A stretch of 40,690 bases of DNA from Burkholderia sp. Ax-1719 (GCF_011753055.1 NZ_VWWJ01000044.1:1-40690), one strand, 5' to 3'. Positions 26,190-35,312 are shown, counted from the stretch's first letter. Notes: generated from the sequence alone by a model not told the origin. Program-made: numbers and translations.

Positions 26190-27398
26190 ATGGCCATGAA
26201 CAGAAGACAGATGATGGCGCGCTGCCTCGCTGCGGGCGCGGGTCTGGTCGCGGCGTCCTCGCCCTTGCGCTCGTCGTGGGCCATGCCGGCTGGCCGGGCG
26301 CCGGCCCATATCGTATTTCTGAACCCCGGCGAAAGCGTGCAGGGAACCAGCGGCCCGCACTGGCAATTTGTCTCGCGCTTCATGGCGGCCACGGCGCAAC
26401 GCTTCGGCATGCAGCTCGAAGTCCTCTACGCGGAACGCGATCATCTGTTGATGCTGCGCCAGGCCGAATCGATCGTCGCGCGCCGCGTCGCGCCCGACTA
26501 CGTCGTCATCGTCAACGAAAAGATGACCGCGCCTTCGATGCTGCAGACGCTCGCGCGCTCGCCCGCCAAAGTGCTGCTGATCCACAATGATCTGACCGAT
26601 GAGCAGCGCGCCATCACGGGTCACGAACGCGGCGCAATTCCCAACTGGATCGGCACGATTACCGCCGATGCGCAACGCGGCAGTTTCCGTCTCATGGAGT
26701 ATCTGCGCCAGCTCAACGGCGAAGCGCCCGCGCGCGTGATCGGCATCACCGGCGACCCGGCCACGCCGGTCTCGCACGAACGCGCGGCAGGCGCCCAGGC
26801 GGCCCTCGCGCGGCGGCCGCAGGATCGCACCTGCCAGCTCGTCTACGGCGACTGGAGTTACGCCGATGGACGCGACAAGGCGCGGGTCCTGCTCGCGCGC
26901 TATCCGCAGGCCAATATACTTTGGGCTGCCAACGATTCGATGACGCTCGGCGCCTTGAGCGCGGTGCGCGAGCAGCATTCGAGCGCAATCGTAGGCGGTT
27001 TCGGCGCGCTGCCCGAAGCGGTGGAATCGGTGATGCGTGGCGATATGGCGGCGATCGTCGCGGGCGATCAGTTCATTGGCGCGTGCGCGATGGTGCTGAT
27101 TCACGACTACCACCACGGTGCGGATTTCGCGCTCGCCGGCGGCGCTCGCCAGCGCCTTGATTACCTGAAGGTTTTGCATGACCGGGACGCCGCGCGCTAC
27201 AACGAGATCGTGTTCGAGCGGCGCGAAACGCCGGATTTCAGCGCGTTTTCGCGTATCGCCCGCCTTCAGCATGGCAGCGCGGGCGCTTATGACTTCAATC
27301 TCCAGCCGATTCTGAACACGGCATTGAATCCTGCGATGACCGCGGCACCCGGAACGCAAATGAAAACGGCGCCCATCGCCACCGCCAGGAACGCATGA
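26190..27398 (+). CDS. Periplasmic sugar-binding-type protein paired with a sensor kinase
   Basis: The protein (402 residues from ATG 26190; 26196 also possible) has a twin-arginine-like signal (NRRQMMARCLAAGAGLVAAS, cleavage near SSWAMPA) and a Peripla_BP_4/RbsB-like body: HIVFLNPGESVQG, PDYVVIVNEKM, KVLLIHNDLTDEQ, ARVIGITGDPATPVSHERAAG, NILWAANDSMTLGAL. No ABC permease or ATPase is beside it; instead its stop overlaps (ATGA) the start of a membrane sensor-kinase gene. By analogy with LuxP-LuxQ or TorT-TorS it probably hands a ligand signal to that kinase. The ligand is unknown. The ribosome-binding site is weak. Confidence 0.85.
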   Translation: MAMNRRQMMARCLAAGAGLVAASSPLRSSWAMPAGRAPAHIVFLNPGESVQGTSGPHWQFVSRFMAATAQRFGMQLEVLYAERDHLLMLRQAESIVARRVAPDYVVIVNEKMTAPSMLQTLARSPAKVLLIHNDLTDEQRAITGHERGAIPNWIGTITADAQRGSFRLMEYLRQLNGEAPARVIGITGDPATPVSHERAAGAQAALARRPQDRTCQLVYGDWSYADGRDKARVLLARYPQANILWAANDSMTLGALSAVREQHSSAIVGGFGALPEAVESVMRGDMAAIVAGDQFIGACAMVLIHDYHHGADFALAGGARQRLDYLKVLHDRDAARYNEIVFERRETPDFSAFSRIARLQHGSAGAYDFNLQPILNTALNPAMTAAPGTQMKTAPIATARNA

Positions 27399-29260
27399 TG
27401 TGGCGATCGTGGTTGCGTCGCGCGTTTCCGCGCACCCTGCATGCACAGCTGATGTTGTCCCTCGTGGTGCTCGGCACGCTGGTCGCCAGCAGCAGCGCGC
27501 TCATCGTGCTCCAGCATGCGCGCGAGCGGCGCATCGTGGAACTCGACGAGCGCGCCAATCGCATCGCCGATCTGCTGGGCCAGTCGCTCGCCCAGCCGCT
27601 CTGGAATATCGATCGCGACGCCATCGACCGTCAGTTGAACACGCTCAAGCCCAATCCCGAGGTGGTGCGCCTCACGGTCACGGCCACCCATTACGGCGTG
27701 CTCGCCGATGTCCGCAACGCAAACGCGCCGGGCCCCGGTGAAGAAGTCGTGCGCGTACAGCCGATCGAGTTCACGCCGCCCGGCAACGCGCCGCGCGAGC
27801 GCATCGGCGAGGTGCGCGTGGTGCTCACCCGCGCGGTCGCCGAAAGCGGTTTTTCGGCCGCGCGCGCCGTGGTGCTGGGCGCGCTGGCGCTGGCCTTGCT
27901 GGTCGTCTATATCGTCACGTTCCTGTTGATCCGCCATCTCGTGCGCGAGCCGATCCGCCGGCTCGAAGAAATGGTCGACCGCATTGCCGGCGGCGATCTG
28001 GAGAGCCGCTGCGTGATCGAATCGAGCGCCGAACTCGGGCGGCTGGCCGCGCGCGTGAACCTGATGGCCGGGCGCTTGCACGACTCCACCGCTTCGCTCA
28101 AGGAAAGCGAGCGCAAATATCGCAGCATCGTCGAAAACGCACTCGAAGGGATCTTCGTGCTCGACCGCGACGGCGTGCTGCACGAAGCGAATCCGGCGAT
28201 GGCGCGCCTGTTCGGCTTTCCCAATGTGGCCGCGCTGATCGCTGCGCTCGCCGCGCATGGGCGCGCGACGGTCACGTCCGCCGCCGCGCCCTTCTCCCCC
28301 AAGCAGGTCGAGCAGTTGTTCGCGCTGGTGGGCCTGAACGGCGAAATCGCGGGGATGGAAATTCCGCTCACGCGCGCCGACGGCACGACGGTCTGGTGTC
28401 TGCTGAATGCGCGCGGCACGTATTGCGAGTCGTCGAGTCTGCCGGCGCTGGAAGGCCAGCTCACCGATATCTCCTCGCGCAAACAGGCCATGGAGGACCT
28501 CACGCGCCATCGCGACCAGCTCGAACAGGAAGTGCGCGAACGCATGCGAACGGAGCGCGCGTTGCGCGATTCGCGCGAGCAGTTGCGCCAGCTCTCGGCG
28601 CATCAGGAGTCGATCCGCGAGGAAGAGCGCCGACAGATCGCCATGACGATCCACGACGAACTGGGCCAGTTGCTCACCGCGATCAAGATCAATGTGTCGC
28701 TGCTCAAGATGCGCCTGAGCCAGGGCGGCGACTGGTCGCCCAAGTGCCACGACATCGGCGATCTGGTGGAACGGACCATCGACATCGTGCGCAACGTCGC
28801 GAGCCATCTGCGCCCGGCGGCGCTGAACTTCGGGCTGATTTCCGCGCTGGAGTGGCTGGTGCAGGACTTCGCGAAACACAACGGCATCCGCTGCACGTTC
28901 CGGCTCGAAGGCGCCGAGCCGGTCTTGAGCGACGATCGCGCCACCGCCGTGTTCCGCATCGTCCAGGAGGCGCTGACGAACGTGAGCCGGCATGCGCGCG
29001 CCTCGCGCGTGGACGTGATCCTGCGCACACTCGACCGGTTCGAACTGGAAGTTCGCGATAACGGCGTGGGCTTCGACGCGGCGCTCGCCACGCGCGGCGG
29101 CTCCTATGGCGTGCAGGGCATGAAGGAACGCGCGCGGATGATCGGCGCGCAGTTCCATATCGAGAGCGGCGCGGGAACGGGATCGCAGGTCCGGCTGGTT
29201 TTCGGCGAAGCGACGGCCAGCCTCAGTTGCGACGAGTCTGCCGGCGAGGTGGGGAAATAA
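27395..29260 (+). CDS. Membrane sensor histidine kinase (HAMP-PAS-HisKA_3)
   Basis: The 621-residue protein has a first membrane span at about 15-37 (LMLSLVVLGTLVASSSALIV), a periplasmic part of about 120 residues, a second span at about 158-182, HAMP, PAS (about 235-365), HisKA_3 with the phospho-accepting His420 in TIHDELGQL, and an HATPase_c domain (EALTNVSRHA, DNGVGFD, YGVQGM). It is the NarX/UhpB type that phosphorylates NarL-type regulators. Coupled by ATGA overlap to the binding-protein gene upstream; no regulator follows it, so the one at 23225-23857 is the likely partner. It converges with the next small gene, 21 bases away. Confidence 0.93.
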   Translation: MMWRSWLRRAFPRTLHAQLMLSLVVLGTLVASSSALIVLQHARERRIVELDERANRIADLLGQSLAQPLWNIDRDAIDRQLNTLKPNPEVVRLTVTATHYGVLADVRNANAPGPGEEVVRVQPIEFTPPGNAPRERIGEVRVVLTRAVAESGFSAARAVVLGALALALLVVYIVTFLLIRHLVREPIRRLEEMVDRIAGGDLESRCVIESSAELGRLAARVNLMAGRLHDSTASLKESERKYRSIVENALEGIFVLDRDGVLHEANPAMARLFGFPNVAALIAALAAHGRATVTSAAAPFSPKQVEQLFALVGLNGEIAGMEIPLTRADGTTVWCLLNARGTYCESSSLPALEGQLTDISSRKQAMEDLTRHRDQLEQEVRERMRTERALRDSREQLRQLSAHQESIREEERRQIAMTIHDELGQLLTAIKINVSLLKMRLSQGGDWSPKCHDIGDLVERTIDIVRNVASHLRPAALNFGLISALEWLVQDFAKHNGIRCTFRLEGAEPVLSDDRATAVFRIVQEALTNVSRHARASRVDVILRTLDRFELEVRDNGVGFDAALATRGGSYGVQGMKERARMIGAQFHIESGAGTGSQVRLVFGEATASLSCDESAGEVGK

Positions 29261-29281
29261 GCCCGTTGGCGGCAATCCCCA

Positions 29282-29578
29282 TCAGACGTCCGGCTCGAAT
29301 CGGCGCGCCAGTTCGCGCATCACCTCGTTGGTCTTGTCGAGAAAAGCCGTGTGATAGTCGGGCGGCAGGAGCGCATCGTCCATCAGCGCCATCACGTCAT
29401 CGAGGGTCTTGCGCAGTTGCCGATGGATATCGGCTGCCTGCGTCGCGCTCAATGTGGGCACGGCCAGCTCGATAAATTTCTGCATGACCACGGCTTTGCC
29501 TGCGAGACGCGAAATGCGCGTGGTTACTTCGGCGGTCTGCGCGGCGATCGCCTGGAGACTGGGTTGACGATCGGCCAT
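29282..29578 (-). CDS. Small helical protein, unknown
   Basis: A 98-residue protein, mainly helical (QLRKTLDDVMALMDDALLPP, HTAFLDKTNEVMRELARRF), without signal or membrane span. GGAG lies before ATG 29578. The palindrome at 29750-29765 is 172 bases upstream. It shares no clear sequence with the other small proteins here. Function not recognised. Confidence 0.65.
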   Translation of the reverse strand: MADRQPSLQAIAAQTAEVTTRISRLAGKAVVMQKFIELAVPTLSATQAADIHRQLRKTLDDVMALMDDALLPPDYHTAFLDKTNEVMRELARRFEPDV

Positions 29579-29965
29579 CTCAGGCTCCGCCCCGATGCAG
29601 GGTCGGCGTCAATCGCCGTGGAATCGAAATTACGGAAGTGTTCAACGCCTCTGCCCCTCTTGAGTCCGATGATTGAACTATCGGCGCAAGTGCAGCGGCG
29701 CTAAATGGGCGAAACGCTTAATTTGCGTGCCGGATTCGCCGATTCGGCGTTCAGGAAATCCTGAAGTGGGCGAGCGCTGTGCAATACCGCTGCCGACTCG
29801 CTATACGCCTGGACGCATGACGACGTAGACTGAGCTCGGGTAGCATTGTCGCGCTCCTGTCAAGAAATAGCCCCTGATGTCCTGCGGCCATTTGCGGAGT
29901 CGAGCTATGCAAATGTGCGTGATAAGTTAGATTCGTCTGATCATTTCAATACTGAGAGACGCATC
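29579..29965. other. Divergent control region between two small genes
   Basis: About 390 bases between the 98-residue gene (minus) and the 64-residue gene (plus), with the TCAGGA palindrome near the middle. I see no other supportable feature; a frame continuous with the 64-residue gene extends to 29846 but lacks a ribosome-binding site. Confidence 0.45.
29750..29765. promoter_or_regulatory. TCAGGA-N2-TCCTGA palindrome
   Basis: TTCAGGAAATCCTGAA is an inverted repeat with 7-bp arms and a 2-base centre. Its inner 14 bases are identical to the site at 25900-25913. It lies between two divergent small genes. Confidence 0.6.
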
Positions 29966-30160
29966 ATGAATCAATCGCTACAGGCCGACGCACGACGCAA
30001 GACTTACTCCATGTACCGGCTCAACAAGGCGATGGGTCGTTTGATGGGCGCGAACGCGCCCGACGAGCAGCAGGTCGCCATGCGCTGGGTGAATGCGTGG
30101 AGCGGCATTATCGGCGAGCGCCAGATCGCCCAACTGGTCGCCGAACGCACCGACAATTGA
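29966..30160 (+). CDS. Small protein, unknown
   Basis: A 64-residue protein, MNQSLQADARRKTYSMYRLN at the N-terminus and IIGERQIAQLVAERTDN at the end, predicted helical and cytoplasmic. GAGAG lies before the ATG. It is about 200 bases downstream of the palindrome at 29750. It converges with the PRC-barrel gene, 9 bases away. Function not recognised. Confidence 0.6.
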   Translation: MNQSLQADARRKTYSMYRLNKAMGRLMGANAPDEQQVAMRWVNAWSGIIGERQIAQLVAERTDN

Positions 30161-30169
30161 TCCCCCGCC

Positions 30170-30586
30170 TCAATCCTTCGCGTAGTTGAATTCGGGCATC
30201 GCCTTCAGCGCGGTCTTATCCGCGTCCAGCACGATCTGTTTGGCGCTCACCTGCAGATCATTGAAGCGCACGGCGACGAGGTGCTTGCCCATCCCGAGAA
30301 ATCCGCCCACGGAAAGAATCGCAAAAGCGCCGTCGTTCGGCGATTCGAGCACGATGTCGTCGATTTCGCCGATTTTGCTGCCGTGGGTGTCGTAGACGTC
30401 CGAGCCCACCAGCTTCGAAGCGCGGAAACCCGTGCCCGACTGCACCGTCGCCATGCGCTGAACGGAGATCGACTGCGGCGCACCCTGCGCCAGGACGAAT
30501 GGCGAGCATGCAAGCCCCGCGACCGCGATGGTCAGTGCCGACAGCGTGCGAACGAGTGAATGGTTTGATCGGGCGCGAGTGCTCAT
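30170..30586 (-). CDS. Exported PRC-barrel domain protein
   Basis: The 138-residue protein has a signal peptide (LSALTIAVAGLACSPFVLAQ) and a PRC-barrel domain (FRASKLVGSDVYDTHGSKIG through HLVAVRFNDLQV), a small beta-barrel found in photosynthetic-reaction-centre subunits, RimM and many stress-related exported proteins. ATG 30586 follows GAGGGGGAT, a good ribosome-binding site; an upstream in-frame ATG (30619) lacks one. Exact role unknown. Confidence 0.85.
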   Translation of the reverse strand: MSTRARSNHSLVRTLSALTIAVAGLACSPFVLAQGAPQSISVQRMATVQSGTGFRASKLVGSDVYDTHGSKIGEIDDIVLESPNDGAFAILSVGGFLGMGKHLVAVRFNDLQVSAKQIVLDADKTALKAMPEFNYAKD

Positions 30587-30757
30587 GATGGTATCCCCCT
30601 CGATATCGATGATGTGCATGGCTTGAGTGCTTGTCGCAAGTCACATGCCCATCGCGATATCGTCAGGATGCGACCGGTGTTCCACGCAACGCAGCGCCGC
30701 TGCGGCACGCGTCTTGCGGCTGAGGGACGAATGCCCATTCGCCATCAGGAGCCGCTT

Positions 30758-30952
30758 ATGCCGCTGGCCTCACTCAGGAATGTTGGCGCGCGCGTCGTGA
30801 TTCGCGCGCATCTGCCCACGGAAGAAGATCCCGGCAATCCCAAGCCGAAACAGCCGCCGCCCCTGCCCGATGGCGAAGTGCCCCCACCTCCGCCGCTAGG
30901 CGATCCGCCCTCCGAGGCGCCGCCCGAACGCGCCGGTCGTCGCTCGCATTGA
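30758..30952 (+). CDS. Small proline-rich protein
   Basis: A 64-residue protein with a short N-terminal part (MPLASLRNVGARVVIRAHLP) and a proline-rich tail (PPPLPDGEVPPPPPLGDPP). AGGAG lies 6 bases before the ATG. No signal peptide. It converges with the large hybrid kinase gene. Function not recognised; the good ribosome-binding site is the main reason to accept it. Confidence 0.6.
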   Translation: MPLASLRNVGARVVIRAHLPTEEDPGNPKPKQPPPLPDGEVPPPPPLGDPPSEAPPERAGRRSH

Positions 30953-30974
30953 GGCGTAGAAGCATCAAATGACG

Positions 30975-33900
30975 CTAAATGCCGCGCCGCGGCGCGGCCA
31001 TTTCACCCCGCGCGTCGCCCCGCTCGCCCAGTAATTCGCGGCGCGAGCGCGTGAGCAGCACGATGATCTGCTCGGGATCGGCGGGTTTGGTGATGTGCCA
31101 GTCAAAGCCCGCCGCGATGGTCTTCCTGCGGTCCTCGTCCTGCCCCCAACCCGTCAGCGCCACCACCACCATCTCGGACGATTCGGGCATCGCGCGCAGC
31201 GCACGCGCCACGTCGTAGCCGCTCAAGCCTGGCATGCCCAGATCGAGCAGGACGGTCTGCGGCCGAAAGACCGCCGCGAGCGCGAGCGCGTCTTCACCCG
31301 CATGCGCCACGCGCACGTCGTGGCCGGAAATCGATAGCAACAGCGCGAGGCTTTCCGCCGCGTCGCGGTTATCGTCGACGACCAGCACGCGGCGCGCGCC
31401 AGGCGGCGCGATCGCGTCGCCGTCGGTCGAAGCTGACGTGCGTTGAGTGGGCACCACGATCGGCAAACTCACGCGAAACTCGCTGCCAAGATTGACGCCG
31501 GCCGAGCGCGCGTGAATCGTGCCGCCGTGCAACCGCACCAGCCCCTTCGATAGCGCGAGACCGATCCCCAGCCCACCCTCCGCACGCGGCGAACGCGCAT
31601 CGATCTGCGAAAACATCGCAAAAAGGCGCTCGTGCGCATCGGGCGGCAAGCCGATGCCATCGTCTTTCACGGCAAGCTCGATCGTGTCGCCGTCGACGGC
31701 AATCGTCAGTTCGATATGACCGCCCGGATCGGTGTACTTGCCCGCATTGTTGAGCAGGTTCGATACGACCTGGGCGAGGCGCAGCGCATCGGCGTCGATC
31801 AGCACGTCGGGCAGCGGCGCATGCACGACCAGCGCGTGATGCTTGCGCTCCAGCAAGGGCCGCGACGCCTCCACGGCGGTCTGGATCACGCCCGCGAGAC
31901 TCACCACGTCGCGCCGCAGATCGAGCTTGCCGCAGGTGATGCGCGCAAGGTCGAGCAGATCGTCAAGCAATCCCGACATATGCGTGACCTGACGCCGGAT
32001 CACGTCCGCCGCCCACTGAAGCTGCCCGGGCGTGAGCGACGCTGAAGCCAGGATCGCCGCCGCACTGCGAATCGGCGCAAGCGGATTGCGCAATTCGTGC
32101 GAGAGCGTGGCCAGGAACGCGTCCTTCTGATGATCGGCTTCTTCGAGTTGCTGGCGCACACGCACATGCGCCGAGATATCGCGGAAATAGCAGACGAGGC
32201 CAAACGAATCGTCGGGCAACGGCGTGCGATGCACCTCCCACTCGTAGCATTCGCTCGCATCGCGGTCGCGCCGCGCCTCGATACGTTCCGGCGTGTGATA
32301 CGGCTGCCCGGTTTCGAGCGTGCGCCTGAAAATGTCGACGATTTCCTGTGCGTACGCCGGATTCCAGACGCGGTGCATCACCACGCCCACGTCCTCGCCG
32401 ATCAGTTGAGCCGCATCGCCAAAAAACGGTCTGGCCGCCGGATTCACCTCGCGGATGCGCAGATCGCGATCGACCAGATAAACGCCGAGCGGCGCTTCGT
32501 TCATGAGCGTTTCGAATTGCGCGGTGCGCAGGCGGATCGCTTCCTGGGCGTGCTTGCGCTCGGTCACGTCGGTCATCAGCACCGCTGCGCCTTCGGCGGC
32601 CGGATAGATACGCGTGTCGAACCAGCGTCCGGTTGCCGTGCAGCGCGTCTCGAACTGACGCGCCTCGCGCGCCGCGAGCGCTTCGCTTAAGGCGGCGGCA
32701 AAGCCGTTCGCGGCGCTCTCCGGGCAAACGTCGACGAAACGCTGGCCCAGCGCCTGAGCCGGCGTCATACCGGCCAGTTCGAGAAAACGCGGATTTACCA
32801 GCGTCAAACGCGCAGCCTGATCGAGCAGGAAGAACTGATCCTGAATGCTCGACAGCGCCAGTTCAAGCAGTTGTTCGTTGGCGCGGCGGATCTGCGTGCG
32901 TTCGAGCAATGCGCCCACCCGCGCCGCGAGTTCGCGCGCCGAAAACGGCTTGACGAGATAGTCGTCCGCGCCTGCATCGAGACCTTCAAGGCGCGCCTCT
33001 TCGCCCGCGCGCGCCGACAGCAAAATCACCGGTACGTTGCGCAAGGCCGGATCGCCGCGCACGTCGGCGAGCAGGCCGAAGCCGTCGAGGCGCGGCATCA
33101 TCACGTCGGAAACGATCAGGTCGGGCCGGTTGCGGCGCGCGGCGTCGAGCGCTTGCACGCCGTCGGCGGCAAGCTCGACCTGATAGGCGCTCGCCAGCAG
33201 CGTGCCGACATAGGCGCGCATGTCGGCGTTGTCGTCGACCAGCAGCACGCGCGCACCAAATGTCGAAGCGAAACGCTGATCGCGCAGGCCCGCCGCCAAC
33301 GCGCCCGCGGCGGGCTCCATGCGCAGGCCGTCGGTTTCGCTGGTGGCGGCTTTTTCCGCAGGCAGCACCAGGCTTTGCGCCTGAGCGGCGCGCCCGGTGC
33401 CCAGCCAGCCCGCGGCCTCGGCGGCGAAGGCCGCGGCCACCTGCATGCCGCCATTGCGCGTCGCGCCTTGCCGCAGATGCGCCGCATCCAGATGCGCGCT
33501 GCCAAGCGGCAGACTCACCGTGAAGCGCGAACCCTGCCCTGGCGCGCTCCATGCCTCGATGGTTCCGCCGTGCAGTTTCACCAGTTCGTGCACCAGCGCG
33601 AGACCAATGCCCGAGCCTTCCTGCGTGCGCCCGTGCGTGCCCTCTACCCGATGAAAGCGTTCGAACAGGCGCGGCATCGCCTGTTCCGGAATGCCGGTGC
33701 CACTGTCCTTGACGCTTAGCTGCGCGTGCGCGCCGTGCCGCGCGAGACTCACCGCGATGCGCCCGTTCAGCGTGAACTTGAACGCATTCGAGAGCAGATT
33801 CAGGACGATCTTTTCCCACATCTGCCGATCGACGTAGACCGGTTCGTCCATGCGGCACTGCACGCGAAACGCCAGGCCGCCGCGTTCGATCGCGGATCTG

Positions 33901-35312
33901 AACGTGCTGGCGACATCCTGCGTCAGGCGCGCAAGATCGGTCGGCTCGTAGCAGACGTCGATGCGGCCTGCCTCGATGCGCGCGAAATCGAGCAGCGAAT
34001 TCACCAGCCGCAGCAGGCGATGGCCGCTGCGCCGCGCGAGGCGCAGCAAGCTCAGGCGCGCGGGATCGCGGTCGGCGGCTACGAGGTCGTCGAGCGGCGA
34101 CAGCATCAGCATGAGCGGCGTGCGCAGTTCGTGGCTCACGTTGGAGAAGAACGTCGTCTTGGCGCGGTCGAGCGCGGCAAGCTGTTCGACGCGCTGGCGT
34201 TCGGTCTCGGCGGCACGCGCTCCTTCGACGATGCTGCTCGCTTGCGCTGCCACGAGGTCGATAAAACGCCGGTAATCGTCGTCGAAAACGAGGCGCGGAC
34301 TCACGCCCGCGACGAGAAAGCCGATGCACTCGCCGGGCGTGCTCGCGGCCCCGGCGCGCATCAGCGGGACGATTGCCGCGCGCGTGGTCGGCTCGGGCCA
34401 GACCGACGGTGCGGGTAACACGCCGTCGAGGCGGTACGCGTCGAACGGCGCGCCGGTGCGGGCGGCTTCGGCGAACGCCGTTGCGAGCGGATCGGCTTGC
34501 AGGCCATGCAACGGGACGTCGACGGCGAGATGCGCGGCATCGGGATGACTGGAGGCAACCTTGCGCGCAACGCCGCCCTCTGCGCCGAGCAGATACAGCG
34601 AGACGAACGGCAGGTCGTGACGGTTGCCTTCGAGCGCGGCGACGATCTCGTCGCAGGCGGCCGAGACCGATTGCGCGCTGCGTGCCGCGCCGGATAGTCG
34701 TGCAACGCTCGCCAGCCGCCGCTCGGAGAGAATGCGGCGCGTATCTTCGGTCACCACGCACAGCATGCCTTCGACCGCGCCGCTGTCGCCGTGCACCGGG
34801 CCGTAGGAGAAGGTGTGATAGGTCTCTTCCTTGAAGCCGTTGCGCTCCAGAAAAAGCAGCAGGCTTACGTCCCACGTGGCTTCGCCAGTTGCGAGCACGT
34901 GCTGGATGCGCGAGCCCGCCTCCGTCCACACTTCCGTCCACACATCACGCGAGGGCAAACCGATGAACTGCTGCTTCGCGCCGAGCGTCGGGCGATAGGC
35001 GTCGTTGCACAGGAAGGTGAGATCCGGCCCCCAGGCCATCCACATCGCGTAGCGCGACGCGAGCATCAGGCGCACGACGCTTTTGAGGCTGTGGGGCCAG
35101 CTATCGTAGGCGCCAAGCGGCGTAGCGGACCAGTCGAAGGCGCTGACGAGCTCGGCCATGCTGCGCGCGGCGCCCGCATCGAGCGCGCCCCGAGCTTCCT
35201 GGGCGCGCTGCTGCACGCTCTGCCCGACCGCCGCGATCGCCTCGTCAACGACTGCGCGGATGGCGTGCTGCCGTGCCGCGCTGCCGTCGTCGCGCTCCCC
35301 TTCACCTGACAT
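30975..35312 (-). CDS. Large soluble hybrid kinase with two transmitters and two receivers
   Basis: The 1445-residue cytoplasmic protein reads: PAS-like domain (about 55-185), GAF-like domain (about 205-375), HisKA with His394 (SNVSHELRTPL), HATPase_c, receiver 1 with Asp736 (LIVSDVMMPRLDG), two PAS domains (about 815-1055), second HisKA with His1072 (ATLSHELRNPLAPI), HATPase_c, and receiver 2 with Asp1357 (TVLLDLGMPGLSG). All phospho-sites are present. There is no membrane span and no output domain, so a separate Hpt protein or regulator must take the phosphate; none is adjacent. GGGAG precedes ATG 35312. It looks like a tandem fusion of two hybrid kinases. Confidence 0.93.
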   Translation of the reverse strand: MSGEGERDDGSAARQHAIRAVVDEAIAAVGQSVQQRAQEARGALDAGAARSMAELVSAFDWSATPLGAYDSWPHSLKSVVRLMLASRYAMWMAWGPDLTFLCNDAYRPTLGAKQQFIGLPSRDVWTEVWTEAGSRIQHVLATGEATWDVSLLLFLERNGFKEETYHTFSYGPVHGDSGAVEGMLCVVTEDTRRILSERRLASVARLSGAARSAQSVSAACDEIVAALEGNRHDLPFVSLYLLGAEGGVARKVASSHPDAAHLAVDVPLHGLQADPLATAFAEAARTGAPFDAYRLDGVLPAPSVWPEPTTRAAIVPLMRAGAASTPGECIGFLVAGVSPRLVFDDDYRRFIDLVAAQASSIVEGARAAETERQRVEQLAALDRAKTTFFSNVSHELRTPLMLMLSPLDDLVAADRDPARLSLLRLARRSGHRLLRLVNSLLDFARIEAGRIDVCYEPTDLARLTQDVASTFRSAIERGGLAFRVQCRMDEPVYVDRQMWEKIVLNLLSNAFKFTLNGRIAVSLARHGAHAQLSVKDSGTGIPEQAMPRLFERFHRVEGTHGRTQEGSGIGLALVHELVKLHGGTIEAWSAPGQGSRFTVSLPLGSAHLDAAHLRQGATRNGGMQVAAAFAAEAAGWLGTGRAAQAQSLVLPAEKAATSETDGLRMEPAAGALAAGLRDQRFASTFGARVLLVDDNADMRAYVGTLLASAYQVELAADGVQALDAARRNRPDLIVSDVMMPRLDGFGLLADVRGDPALRNVPVILLSARAGEEARLEGLDAGADDYLVKPFSARELAARVGALLERTQIRRANEQLLELALSSIQDQFFLLDQAARLTLVNPRFLELAGMTPAQALGQRFVDVCPESAANGFAAALSEALAAREARQFETRCTATGRWFDTRIYPAAEGAAVLMTDVTERKHAQEAIRLRTAQFETLMNEAPLGVYLVDRDLRIREVNPAARPFFGDAAQLIGEDVGVVMHRVWNPAYAQEIVDIFRRTLETGQPYHTPERIEARRDRDASECYEWEVHRTPLPDDSFGLVCYFRDISAHVRVRQQLEEADHQKDAFLATLSHELRNPLAPIRSAAAILASASLTPGQLQWAADVIRRQVTHMSGLLDDLLDLARITCGKLDLRRDVVSLAGVIQTAVEASRPLLERKHHALVVHAPLPDVLIDADALRLAQVVSNLLNNAGKYTDPGGHIELTIAVDGDTIELAVKDDGIGLPPDAHERLFAMFSQIDARSPRAEGGLGIGLALSKGLVRLHGGTIHARSAGVNLGSEFRVSLPIVVPTQRTSASTDGDAIAPPGARRVLVVDDNRDAAESLALLLSISGHDVRVAHAGEDALALAAVFRPQTVLLDLGMPGLSGYDVARALRAMPESSEMVVVALTGWGQDEDRRKTIAAGFDWHITKPADPEQIIVLLTRSRRELLGERGDARGEMAAPRRGI

